From Verrucomicrobiaceae bacterium (lineage in GTDB: Bacteria; Verrucomicrobiota; Verrucomicrobiia; Verrucomicrobiales; Verrucomicrobiaceae), in NCBI GenBank assembly GCA_016713245.1, contig JADJPM010000001.1, positions 1,178,001 through 1,242,000 on the forward strand: 64,000 nt of DNA, written 5' to 3'. This document shows, in pieces, positions 1 to 9,215 of the stretch (position 1 is its first letter; every line of letters begins with the position of its first letter). The notes beneath the pieces were generated by a model, which saw nothing but the letters and a program-made list of their open reading frames with translations, did not search any database and had not been told where the DNA came from. A program made the translations under genes and the position numbers.

Positions 1-103
1 CGACCTTGTAGATCGCATCGGGACGATCCGTGGTGACTTTGAGCGTGAGCTGCTGTGCCTGCGCCGCGAGGGCGAGAAGGAGGAAAAGGGCCGGAAGTTT
101 CAT
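1..103 (-). CDS. N-terminus of a secreted protein (partial at window edge)
   Basis: Only the first 34 codons are in the window. They encode a clear Sec signal peptide (MKLP, then a Leu/Ala-rich core ending AAQAQ) followed by a short beta-like stretch, LKVTTDRPDAIYKV. This kind of sequence often opens secreted esterases of the acetyl-xylan-esterase type in this phylum, but too little is visible to assign a family. It is divergent from cysE, with about 108 bases between the two starts. Confidence 0.6.
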   Translation of the reverse strand, partial: MKLPALFLLLALAAQAQQLTLKVTTDRPDAIYKV

Positions 104-211
104 GGAAGGCATTCAAACCCGGCGACGAAGGCCCTTCTTGCGCCTCAACTTATTCACACTGCATGCACGGCGCTTGAATCCACCTCGCGGCACGGTATCG
201 CAGGCTGACAC

Positions 212-1087
212 ATGGATTGCCGCCAGGATGAGATCGTTTCCAGCCTCATGACCTCGTATTGCGAGGTCGGAGGGATCAACCACGTCGATTGCGGGAACCT
301 GCCATCGAAGCGGGCCATCGCGTCGCTGTGCGAGGATCTGCTGCACGTGCTGTTTCCCGGCTTTTTCTCCGAGGAAGCGGTGTCATCGGACGAGTTGCAG
401 CTCATGACGCACGAACTCGTAGCGGGCATCCGTCAGCGATTGAATATCGAGGTGCGCCGCACGGTGCGTCTGAATGGCGAGACGGCTCCCGCGGAGAGCG
501 AAGGCCTCGTGTGCCGCTTCATGCTGGCGCTGCCGAAGGTGCGGGCGCTGTTGCAAACGGATGTCGAGGCGGCCTTCGAAGGCGATCCGGCCGCGTGCAG
601 CTTTGAAGAGATCATCCTCGCCTATCCAGGCCTAGAGGCGATCGCCATCCAGCGCACGGCGCATGTGCTTTACAAGGAGAACGTGCCGCTCATCCCGCGC
701 ATGATGACGGAGTGGGCGCATGGCCGCACGGGCATCGACATCCATCCCGGCGCGGAGATCGGCACGCATTTCTTCATCGACCACGGCACCGGCGTCGTCA
801 TCGGCGAGACGGCGACGCTCGGCAATCATGTGAAGCTTTATCAAGGCGTGGGTCTCGTAGCACGCTCGCTCGCCGCCGGGCAGGCGCTGCGTGGCAAGAA
901 GCGTCATCCGACGCTGGAGGACCACGTCACCGTGTATGCCAATGCCACCATCGTGGGCGGTGACACGGTCATCGGTGCTCGCAGCACCATCGGCGCGAAT
1001 GTTTTCATCCTCGAATCCGTGCCGCCGGACATGCTGTATGCGCTGGGCGAGCAATCGCATCAGGTGAAGGAGAAAAAGAAGAAGTGA
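212..1087 (+). CDS. cysE: Serine O-acetyltransferase
   Basis: Transfers acetyl from acetyl-CoA to L-serine to give O-acetylserine, the cytosolic carbon acceptor for cysteine synthesis. The 291-residue protein has the family's helical N-terminal part (about 1-150), including AYPGLEAIAIQRTAH (about 137-151), and a C-terminal left-handed beta-helix of hexapeptide repeats. The active-site segment HPGAEIG...IDHGTGVVIGET lies at about 178-200. It is longer than E. coli CysE and resembles the EpsC/plant-like class that begins with a long helical region. The C-terminus is Lys-rich (EKKKK). It is followed one base later by the SprT-like gene, so the two are probably cotranscribed. Confidence 0.95.
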   Translation: MDCRQDEIVSSLMTSYCEVGGINHVDCGNLPSKRAIASLCEDLLHVLFPGFFSEEAVSSDELQLMTHELVAGIRQRLNIEVRRTVRLNGETAPAESEGLVCRFMLALPKVRALLQTDVEAAFEGDPAACSFEEIILAYPGLEAIAIQRTAHVLYKENVPLIPRMMTEWAHGRTGIDIHPGAEIGTHFFIDHGTGVVIGETATLGNHVKLYQGVGLVARSLAAGQALRGKKRHPTLEDHVTVYANATIVGGDTVIGARSTIGANVFILESVPPDMLYALGEQSHQVKEKKKK

Positions 1088-1088
1088 C

Positions 1089-1715
1089 ATGGCCATGCTG
1101 AGTCTCTCGCAGCTCTTCTTTGACTTCACCGCTTCGCCGAAGCGGGCACCGATCCGCTCGCTGCGGGAGTTTGCACCTGCACCGGAGCCGAAGCGCGAAG
1201 TCGAGCAGATTGGTGTGCGTGATGATGAGCTGGAATCCCAGGCCAGAGCGTGGCTGGAGCAGCTCGGCATGCCGGGTGCCAAGGCACTGCTCAAAGTGGA
1301 GTGGAACTCACGGCTGCGCAGCACGGCCGGCTATGCGCACTACCCGCACTGGCGCATCGAACTGAATCCGCGACTGCGGGATTTCGAAGGCCAGGTGGAG
1401 CGCACCTTGAAGCACGAGCTGGCCCATCTCATCGCCTACCACCGCAGCGGACGCCGCATCGAACCGCACGGTGCGGAATGGCGGCAGGCCTGCACCGATC
1501 TCGGCATTCCCGGTGAACGTGCGCGGCACACGCTGCCACTGCCTCGCAAGGAAGTGCATCGAAAGCTGGTCTATGCCTGCCCGTCCTGCCAGCAGGTGGC
1601 TCGGCGAGTGAAGAAGTTTCGCAAGCCCGTCGCGTGCAAAAAATGCTGTGATCAGCATGCGGGCGGCGTCTTTGACGAGCGGTTCAAATACCGGCTTGTT
1701 TCTAAACAGGGCTGA
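1089..1715 (+). CDS. SprT-like zinc metalloprotease-fold protein
   Basis: A 208-residue protein with the SprT/Spartan core. HELAHLIAYH carries the HExxH zinc motif at about 109-113, and EPHGAEW at about 125-131 gives the likely third His ligand. A C-terminal zinc ribbon is formed by CPSC (164-167) and CKKC (183-186). Bacterial SprT proteins are poorly characterised; the eukaryotic relative cleaves DNA-protein crosslinks. The start is one base after the cysE stop, so translation is probably coupled. There is no signal peptide, so it is cytosolic. The function beyond a metal-dependent peptidase fold is inferred. Confidence 0.85.
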   Translation: MAMLSLSQLFFDFTASPKRAPIRSLREFAPAPEPKREVEQIGVRDDELESQARAWLEQLGMPGAKALLKVEWNSRLRSTAGYAHYPHWRIELNPRLRDFEGQVERTLKHELAHLIAYHRSGRRIEPHGAEWRQACTDLGIPGERARHTLPLPRKEVHRKLVYACPSCQQVARRVKKFRKPVACKKCCDQHAGGVFDERFKYRLVSKQG

Positions 1716-1757
1716 ATGGTCGGTTGAAGGCCTTTCCTTCCCTGCCTACATGCCTGC

Positions 1758-2939
1758 ATGGCCACTATCGGCACCCCTCTTTCCTCCACCGCCACCAAAG
1801 TCATGCTCCTCGGCTCCGGGGAGCTCGGCAAAGAAGTCGTCATCGAGCTGCAACGGCTCGGCTGCGAGGTCATCGCCGTCGATCGCTATGCCAATGCCCC
1901 CGCCATGCAGGTCGCCCATCGCAGCCATGTGATCTCCATGCTCGATGGCGAGGCGCTGCGCCGCCTCATCGAGGTGGAAAATCCCTCGCTCATCGTGCCG
2001 GAGATCGAAGCCATCGCCACCGACACCCTTGTCGAACTCGAAGCACAGGGCCTCAACGTCGTCCCCACCGCTCGTGCAGCCAAACTGACGATGAATCGCG
2101 AAGGCATCCGCCGGCTCGCGGCGGAAGATTTGGGCCTCAAAACCTCGCCATATGTGTTTGCGAGCACCGAGGAGGAGTTCCGCGCCGCCATTGAAAAGAT
2201 CGGCATGCCCTGCGTGGTGAAGCCCATCATGAGCAGCAGCGGCAAAGGCCAGAGCGTCGTCAAAACCGCTTCCGACATCGATTACTCGTGGAAGTATGCG
2301 CAGGAGGGCGGACGTGCCGGCAAGGGCAAAGTGATCGTCGAAGGCTTCGTCGAGTTCGACTACGAGATCACCATGCTCACGGTGCGTCATGCAGGAGGCA
2401 CCTCGTTTTGTGCGCCGGTGGGCCACACGCAGATCAAGGGCGACTACCGCGAGTCCTGGCAGCCGCATCCGATGTCGAAAAAGGCCCTCGAAGCCGCCGA
2501 GCATATGGCTGGAGCCATCACGGGTGCTCTTGGAGGTCGCGGACTCTTCGGCGTGGAGATGTTCATCAAAGGTGATGACGTCATCTTCAGCGAGGTTTCT
2601 CCTCGTCCGCATGACACCGGCCTCGTCACACTCATCTCGCAGGATTTGAGTCAGTTCGCGCTGCATGTGCGGGCCATCCTCGGTCTGCCGATTCCAAACA
2701 TCCATCAGCATGGCCCAAGTGCGAGCTGCGCCGTGCTCGTTGAAGGAGAATCCAGTCAGGTGCGCTTCGGCGGCCTCGACAAGGTGCTCGCCGAACCGAA
2801 CACGCAGGTGCGACTCTTCGGCAAACCGAACGTCAGCGGCCAGCGCCGCATGGCGGTAACACTCGCCCGTGCCGAAAACATCAACGAAGCGCGTGCGAAA
2901 GCGCATCGGGCTGCGCAGGCGATGCAGATTCAGCTCTAA
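1758..2939 (+). CDS. purT: Formate-dependent phosphoribosylglycinamide formyltransferase (GAR transformylase 2)
   Basis: Uses formate and ATP to formylate GAR in purine synthesis, replacing the folate-dependent PurN step. The 393-residue length matches the family. The N-terminal domain holds VMLLGSGELGKEV (about 15-27). The ATP-grasp segment includes VVKPIMSSSGKGQSV and a glutamate-rich metal site (GVEMFIKGDDVIFSEVSPRPHD). The stop codon lies immediately beside the stop of the convergent aquaporin gene, leaving no room for a separate terminator. Confidence 0.96.
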   Translation: MATIGTPLSSTATKVMLLGSGELGKEVVIELQRLGCEVIAVDRYANAPAMQVAHRSHVISMLDGEALRRLIEVENPSLIVPEIEAIATDTLVELEAQGLNVVPTARAAKLTMNREGIRRLAAEDLGLKTSPYVFASTEEEFRAAIEKIGMPCVVKPIMSSSGKGQSVVKTASDIDYSWKYAQEGGRAGKGKVIVEGFVEFDYEITMLTVRHAGGTSFCAPVGHTQIKGDYRESWQPHPMSKKALEAAEHMAGAITGALGGRGLFGVEMFIKGDDVIFSEVSPRPHDTGLVTLISQDLSQFALHVRAILGLPIPNIHQHGPSASCAVLVEGESSQVRFGGLDKVLAEPNTQVRLFGKPNVSGQRRMAVTLARAENINEARAKAHRAAQAMQIQL

Positions 2940-3752
2940 TCATGAAGCCTCGGCGTAGCCGGGCTTCAGCAGCAGGCGATGCGCCAAGCCGCCCACCACC
3001 GCGCCGAGCACTGGGGCGGCGATGTAAACGGTCAGCCAGCCGATGCCGTTCGCGGTGAAGGGCACGCTGCCCCAGCCGGCGACGGCGGAAAAGAGGCGCG
3101 GGCCGAGATCGCGGGCCGGATTGAAGCAGGCCATCGTGAGCGGGCCGCAGATGGAGATGAGCAGCGTGACGGTGAGACCGATGAGCACGGGCGCGTGATG
3201 CGCGGGCCGTTCTTTGTTTCGTTCATCGGTCACGGCGAGGATGACGAGCATCAGCACAGCCGTGGCGATGACTTCGATGCCGAAGGCCCGCAGATGCGTG
3301 ACGATGGCCTTCGCCTCGGCGAGCGGCTTGCCGCCGGGATTCGGGAAGAACTCGCCAAACACCATCGCGGAGCCTTCGCTGCCGGGAAGGCCGCGTGTGA
3401 GGCCGTTCGCAGCTTCGTGGATGCTCAGCGCATCCGCAAAGAAGACGAACACCGTCGCGGCAGCCAAAAAGGCACCGCTGAGCTGCGCCACGATGTAGGG
3501 CAGCACGCGAGAGACAGGAAAACGCTGATGCACCGCGAGTGAGACCGTCACCGCCGGGTTCAAATGGGCTCCGCTGAGCGCGGCGGTGCTGTAAATGGCC
3601 AGCGCCACGCCGAGGCCCCACACGATGGCCACTTGAAACACGCCCGACTGCGCCCCGGTCGTCACCGAGGCCGCGACGACGCCGCAGCCGAAGAAGGTGA
3701 GGATGAAGGTGCCGACGAGTTCGCCGAGGAATGCGGTGCGGAGGGATTTCAT
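2940..3752 (-). CDS. Aquaglyceroporin-type MIP channel in the arsenic locus (AqpS-like)
   Basis: A 270-residue, six-helix major intrinsic protein with both pore motifs: GAHLNPAVTV near the N-terminal half and FNPARDLGPR in the C-terminal half. An Asp after the second NPAR is typical of aquaglyceroporins, which pass glycerol and neutral arsenite, rather than of water channels. The ATG overlaps the arsC stop (ATGA), so the two are translationally coupled. In Sinorhizobium such a channel (AqpS) replaces an arsenite pump: ArsC makes As(III), which leaves down its gradient. The same role is inferred here. A plain glycerol facilitator is the alternative, but the operon position argues against it. 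Confidence 0.9.
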   Translation of the reverse strand: MKSLRTAFLGELVGTFILTFFGCGVVAASVTTGAQSGVFQVAIVWGLGVALAIYSTAALSGAHLNPAVTVSLAVHQRFPVSRVLPYIVAQLSGAFLAAATVFVFFADALSIHEAANGLTRGLPGSEGSAMVFGEFFPNPGGKPLAEAKAIVTHLRAFGIEVIATAVLMLVILAVTDERNKERPAHHAPVLIGLTVTLLISICGPLTMACFNPARDLGPRLFSAVAGWGSVPFTANGIGWLTVYIAAPVLGAVVGGLAHRLLLKPGYAEAS

Positions 3753-4201
3753 GCTTGGGAGGCCTTCATTTGATCACGACGGCCGTCCGCATACGCGGTG
3801 AAGACGGCTTTGATTTCATCCCGCACGCGGCGGAAGACGTTCATGATTTCCTCTTCGCTGCCGGTGGCGTGGGCGGGGTCGTCGAAGGGCCAATGGTGGC
3901 GGTTGAGCTGGCCGGGATACATCGGGCAGGCCTGATCCGCGTTGCCGCAAACGGTGATGACGGTTTCCACGTCGCGCACAAGGAAGTCGTTCATGTGCTT
4001 GCTGGTGTGCGCGGAGATGTCGATGCCGATTTCGGCCATCGCTTTGATGCCGAGCGGATGCACGTAGCCCGCCGGCTTCGATCCAGCGCTGGCGACTTCG
4101 AGGATGTCACCCGCGACATGGCGCAACAGGCCTTCGGCAAGGTGGGAGCGGCAGGAATTGCCGGTGCAGAGGATGAGGATGAGGGGTTTGGTGGGGGGCA
4201 T
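3749..4201 (-). CDS. arsC: Arsenate reductase, thioredoxin-coupled (LMW phosphatase fold)
   Basis: Reduces arsenate to arsenite in the cytosol. The P-loop CTGNSCR (Cys12 to Arg18) and the redox pair Cys85/Cys92 in CGNADQAC match the three-cysteine mechanism of the Staphylococcus pI258 class. The length is 150 residues. The chosen start gives MPPTKPLILILCTGNS. A longer in-frame extension exists upstream, but its codons come from the inverted-repeat element at 4219-4330 and produce the low-complexity string FIRHSEFVIRHS, so it is rejected. The stop overlaps the channel gene by four bases. Confidence 0.95.
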   Translation of the reverse strand: MPPTKPLILILCTGNSCRSHLAEGLLRHVAGDILEVASAGSKPAGYVHPLGIKAMAEIGIDISAHTSKHMNDFLVRDVETVITVCGNADQACPMYPGQLNRHHWPFDDPAHATGSEEEIMNVFRRVRDEIKAVFTAYADGRRDQMKASQA

Positions 4202-4218
4202 GGGAAGAAGGGGAGGGG

Positions 4219-4330
4219 AATGACGAATGACGAATTCAGAATGACGAATGAATGACGAAGTTGGCGGGCCGTTGGGGCATTTGGGCTTGGGCATTCATTC
4301 GGCCTTCATCATTCTGGTTTCGTCATTTTT
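4219..4330. repeat. Inverted-repeat element, copy 1 (TGACGAA family)
   Basis: Lies between the DUF6428 gene and arsC. The left side contains repeated AATGACGAAT units. A GC-rich centre follows (ttggcgggccgttgg). The right side carries the complementary CATTCATTC and GGTTTCGTCATT units. The arms pair imperfectly. Other copies lie at 25625-25752, 29748-29888 and 43466-43557. Confidence 0.8.
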
Positions 4331-4334
4331 CGCG

Positions 4335-4808
4335 TTAGCAGCACTTTGAGCCCGGTGTGCAGCATGAAACGGGTTGTGGAGCCGGAGCACACTCACCTGG
4401 CAGACAAATGCCTCGGGCGAGGCAGTCGGTGTGTTTCCAGCCGCAGCGGAAGGCGAGGGCACCGTCGATGATCTCGGCGCTTTCGACCGGGAATTGGGCC
4501 ACGACGCCGTCTTCGTATTCGATTTCGACGGGCAGCTCGTGGTGCGGCAGCACATCGCCGGCGTGATCGAAGATAGCGGCCAGTTTGCCAGCGTGGAGTC
4601 GATGATCGAGGTCGTCATGCACCCAGGTTTGCAGCAAACAAGTCTCCAGCGTGCGACGGGTGCCGCCGCAGTCGATGAAGCGCTTCGTGACATGACCGAC
4701 CTCGGTGATGTGGAAGTGAGCGGGGATCAGGCCGCCGTCGGGAAGGACGAAGGCGAGTGGTTTGTCGGCGTGGGAGCGGAGTTGGGTGAGGAATTCAGCG
4801 ATGGTCAT
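4335..4808 (-). CDS. DUF6428-type ars-operon protein
   Basis: A 157-residue cytosolic protein beginning MTIAEFLTQLRSHADKPLAF and ending in a Cys-rich tail (CLARGICLPGEC, then SCC and KCC). Proteins of this kind accompany ArsR and ArsC in many arsenic operons but have no established function. The terminal cysteine pairs could bind As(III), which is inference. It starts six bases after the arsR stop, so the two are cotranscribed. The 134-base gap to arsC is filled by inverted-repeat copy 1. Confidence 0.8.
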   Translation of the reverse strand: MTIAEFLTQLRSHADKPLAFVLPDGGLIPAHFHITEVGHVTKRFIDCGGTRRTLETCLLQTWVHDDLDHRLHAGKLAAIFDHAGDVLPHHELPVEIEYEDGVVAQFPVESAEIIDGALAFRCGWKHTDCLARGICLPGECAPAPQPVSCCTPGSKCC

Positions 4809-4814
4809 GGGAAA

Positions 4815-5123
4815 TCAGCAGCAGGTGGTTTTTTTGCCGCCGCAGGCCAGCCGGTCCACGCAGCGGAGGAAGTCGCCGAGGCAGTCGCAGGCGAGCGAGT
4901 AGTAGATGTTCAGGCCGCGCTTCTCGCAGTTCAGCACGCCGGCCTCGCGCATGAGCGTGAGATGCTTCGAAACCGTGGACATGTCCGCGCCGACGAGGTC
5001 CTTCAGGTCGCACACGCACATTTCGCCCTTCATGAGCGACTCGGCGATGAGCAGGCGCGACGGATGCCCCAGCGCCTTGATCACGGCGGCACGGTCTTCG
5101 AGCTTTTTCTTGGTGGCGGGCAT
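4815..5123 (-). CDS. arsR: ArsR-family As(III)-responsive repressor
   Basis: A 102-residue winged-helix repressor. The helix-turn-helix includes LVGADMSTVSKHLTLMREAGV. The metalloid-sensing motif of the family is present as EMCVCDL (Cys36, Cys38), with further cysteines in CDCLGDFLRC and a terminal CC. In the family, As(III) binding releases DNA. The start codon abuts the inverted repeat at 5125-5146, so the protein probably represses its own gene and, across the divergent region, arsD-arsA. Confidence 0.95.
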   Translation of the reverse strand: MPATKKKLEDRAAVIKALGHPSRLLIAESLMKGEMCVCDLKDLVGADMSTVSKHLTLMREAGVLNCEKRGLNIYYSLACDCLGDFLRCVDRLACGGKKTTCC

Positions 5124-5124
5124 C

Positions 5125-5146
5125 TATTTGGCGAAATAGCCAAATA
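5125..5146. promoter_or_regulatory. Putative ArsR operator
   Basis: Perfect 8-bp inverted repeat TATTTGGC / GCCAAATA around a 6-base AT-rich spacer. It begins one base upstream of the arsR ATG, in the 93-base region between divergent arsR and arsD. A weaker repeat, TTACT (5185-5189) / AGTAA (5195-5199), sits nearer arsD. Operator function is inferred from position and symmetry. Confidence 0.75.
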
Positions 5147-5216
5147 AAGCGGGCGGGCAACAAGTTTCGCTCAGTGACGGGGCTTTACTTGCTGAGTAAC
5201 CGGACGAGCCTCACCC

Positions 5217-5542
5217 ATGAAAACCATTCAGGTCTTTGATCCGCCGATGTGCTGCTCCACCGGTATCTGCGGGCCGAACATTGATCCCGACCTCGTGAAC
5301 TTCGCCGCGATGCTCTCGCAGCTCGCGAACATGGGCGTGAAAATCGAGCGCCAGAACCTCGGCCAGCAGCCGATGGCCTTCGCGAAGCATCCGGTGGTGA
5401 AGGAGTTGCTGCAAAAAGAGGGCACTGGCGCGCTGCCGCTCATTTTTCTCGATGACGCGATCTACCAGAAGGGCCGCTATCTGAATCACGACGAGCGCCC
5501 GGTCTTCTTCCGCGCCGCGTTGGGCCAGGAGGAGCACGCGTC

Positions 5543-5546
<4 letters not shown>
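5217..5546 (+). CDS. arsD: Arsenic metallochaperone ArsD
   Basis: Carries As(III)/Sb(III) to the ArsA ATPase. The 109-residue protein has the thioredoxin-like fold start MKTIQVFDPPMCCSTGICG with Cys12, Cys13 and Cys18, the same positions as the metal-binding cysteines of E. coli R773 ArsD. Its stop overlaps the arsA start (ATGA), so translation is coupled. It is divergent from arsR across the shared operator region. Confidence 0.96.
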
Positions 5547-7339
<1,793 letters not shown>

Positions 7340-7345
7340 AGCAGC

Positions 7346-8185
7346 TTACGACTCAAATCGCGTGCCGGAGCAATACGAGCCAATGCGGCGCGTGGTGGCT
7401 CCATCGGCATGCGTTTGGGCGAGAGCGGCCTGGACGCGGGGATCGGCGGTGCTGCCTTCGATCTCGATGTAGAAGCGGTATTTGTTCGGCTGGCCGCGGA
7501 TGGGGCGGGATTCGAGGCGCTTCAAATTGATGGAGCCTTCGCTCAGCGGTGTGAGGAAGCGGCAGAGGCTGCCGGGACGATCCGGCAGCTCGACGACGTG
7601 CGCGGTGCGGTTGTGCGTGGCATCCGGCGTGTTCGCGGTGTGACCGAGGAGGAAGAACTGCGTGATGTTCGGCACCTCGCCGGCAATGGGGAAGTGCAGG
7701 ATGCTCAGGGCGTGCCGCTCCGCGTTTTGACGCGGGCCGATGGCGGCGGCACCGGGTGTGGCAGCGGCTTTTTCGGCAGCTTTGGCGGTGCTGGGCTCCA
7801 CGATACGCTTCGCGTGCGGGTAGTGGGCCTTCAGCCAGTCGTCGCCATGGAAAAACGGCATCGCGTGGGAGTGGATGGTGCGCACTTCCTCACCGGGACG
7901 GCCGAGAAGAGCCAGTTTCACATCCAGCGTGAGTTCTTCGACGATGCTGAACTCGCAACGGGCATCGAGCAGGCGGTCCACCGTGTCGATGATGAAGCCG
8001 CCGGAGGAGTTTTCGATGGGCACGATGCCGAGGGCGTCCGGGCGGCTGCTGAGGAAGTCGAAGACATCGCCGATGTTGTCGCGCAGGCTCACCGCGGCAC
8101 CGGGAAAGCGCCTCTGCGTGATGAGATGCGAGAAACTGCCCTCAGGTCCGAGGCAGGCAATGGTGGTCGCGGGAGTGTCGCTCAT
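7346..8185 (-). CDS. pheA: Prephenate dehydratase with ACT domain
   Basis: Converts prephenate to phenylpyruvate in phenylalanine synthesis. The 279-residue monofunctional form begins MSDTPATTIACLGPEGSFSH, has the PIENSSGG motif, and ends with an ACT regulatory domain (about 195-265, with PGSL and ESRP motifs) that binds phenylalanine. The usual catalytic TRF is TQF here (175-177). An alternative start five codons upstream (8200) is possible. Longer upstream reading is repeat-derived and rejected. It is convergent with arsA. Confidence 0.93.
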   Translation of the reverse strand: MSDTPATTIACLGPEGSFSHLITQRRFPGAAVSLRDNIGDVFDFLSSRPDALGIVPIENSSGGFIIDTVDRLLDARCEFSIVEELTLDVKLALLGRPGEEVRTIHSHAMPFFHGDDWLKAHYPHAKRIVEPSTAKAAEKAAATPGAAAIGPRQNAERHALSILHFPIAGEVPNITQFFLLGHTANTPDATHNRTAHVVELPDRPGSLCRFLTPLSEGSINLKRLESRPIRGQPNKYRFYIEIEGSTADPRVQAALAQTHADGATTRRIGSYCSGTRFES

Positions 8186-8520
8186 GAAATGGCCGCGCAT
8201 GCTGCCGTGGGGGGATGGGGAGGTCAAGATGTCCCGCGATCCCGTTGCGCATGGCTTCGCGGCGAGCCGGAGGCTCGAAAGAGGGGAACCGGGGGTGAAG
8301 CCCCCCGGAATTGAGCCGGTGTCACACGGAAGTTTTCGCGCCCCGAAGGAAGCGCGAGAAGGATTCGAGGGGTTTCGGGACTCCGGTGGCTTCTCGCGCT
8401 CCCTCCGGAGCGCGAATACCCAAGCGTGGGGGTTTGTGCACGTTTCCGGTGGTTGCACCACCGGCTAGGTTCTCACGAGCCTCCGGCTCGACAGCGTGCC
8501 TACTCGCGCGGTGAGCGAGT
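8186..8520. repeat. Intergenic cluster of palindromes upstream of pheA
   Basis: This roughly 310-base gap holds no convincing gene but at least six stem-loops. They are CGAGCC/GGCTCG (8263-8277), CCGGGGG/CCCCCGG (8289-8308), TCGCG/CGCGA near 8335-8357, GCGCTCC/GGAGCGC near 8397-8414, CCGGTGGT/ACCACCGG (8446-8464), a second CGAGCC/GGCTCG (8476-8490) and ACTCGC/GCGAGT (8502-8520). The last overlaps the end of the next gene. It could be a repeat cluster or a structured pheA leader. Confidence 0.7.
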
Positions 8521-8802
8521 TTTCCAAAAGAGCACCGCCATGGCGATACTTAAAAGGACCATCCAGACGATGCTGTTAACGAGGAAGCGATCGGGATTCC
8601 AACCGCTCATGATGCTGATCCCTGACGCTTGCTCGTAAAACCAGACAGGAAATCCACATCGCCGAATCGTGCCGACTGTTGCTTCCTGCGAGGAATCGGT
8701 CTGGAGGCTGATGCGTCCCGAAAAGTAGGACGCCACCAAAGAGAAGCATAAGGCCCCGATAAACGCGAACAGAAGCAGCAGAGAATGGAAAAGTGGCTTC
8801 AC
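8500..8802 (-). CDS. Small two-helix membrane protein, unknown
   Basis: A 100-residue protein with an N-terminal hydrophobic segment (LFHSLLLLFAFIGALCFSLVA) and a second near the C-terminus (VNSIVWMVLLSIAMAVLFW). The short polar stretch between them contains Cys and Trp. No family is recognised. Base composition is visibly less GC-rich than in neighbouring genes, which suggests an accessory gene. The last codons form part of a hairpin (8502-8520). Confidence 0.6.
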   Translation of the reverse strand: MKPLFHSLLLLFAFIGALCFSLVASYFSGRISLQTDSSQEATVGTIRRCGFPVWFYEQASGISIMSGWNPDRFLVNSIVWMVLLSIAMAVLFWKTRSPRE

Positions 8803-8831
8803 GCGGTCCGAGGAAAACGGAGATCAAGATG

Positions 8832-9206
8832 TCAGATTTGTTCGCGTCGAAACGCGACCGGTTCGGGGCTCCCACTGTTCAGTGAGAAGGTCACAACCCA
8901 CAAACCATACAAATCATCGACATGCGAAAGCTGAAGATCGACAGTTTTGTCCGTTAGTGACTCGGGGCCGATTTCGATTCCGTCAAACGACCATTGGTCA
9001 TCCAAGCGAACGAGAAGTTTGAGCAGCTGAAGTGCCTTGGTTCTGGCCGCTTCCATGTGCAAACCAAGCTGCTGGACGAGAGCGATCGCTGTCTGAGAAG
9101 GCGAAATCTCATCACCTATCACACAGACCTCCAACTCGTTGAAGGTCGATTTCCATGCATTTCCGAATGTCGCCTCGCAGCGAATAAAGTTTTTTGGGTT
9201 CAGCAT
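8832..9206 (-). CDS. Hypothetical cytosolic protein
   Basis: A 124-residue acidic protein with no signal peptide or membrane segment, starting MLNPKNFIRCEATFGNAWKS. The end, LYGLWVVTFSLNSGSPEPV, looks like an alternating beta-strand edge of a small alpha/beta fold. The family is not recognised. It starts nine bases after the stop of the secreted helical protein upstream and precedes the small membrane protein, all on one strand, so cotranscription is possible. GC content is lower than in the flanks. Confidence 0.55.
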   Translation of the reverse strand: MLNPKNFIRCEATFGNAWKSTFNELEVCVIGDEISPSQTAIALVQQLGLHMEAARTKALQLLKLLVRLDDQWSFDGIEIGPESLTDKTVDLQLSHVDDLYGLWVVTFSLNSGSPEPVAFRREQI

Positions 9207-9215
9207 GACTCAATT

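Noticed and set aside
4219..4330. Repeat arrays as a CRISPR
   Set aside because: The units are 7-9 bases, degenerate and contiguous, with no regular spacers and no cas genes in the window.
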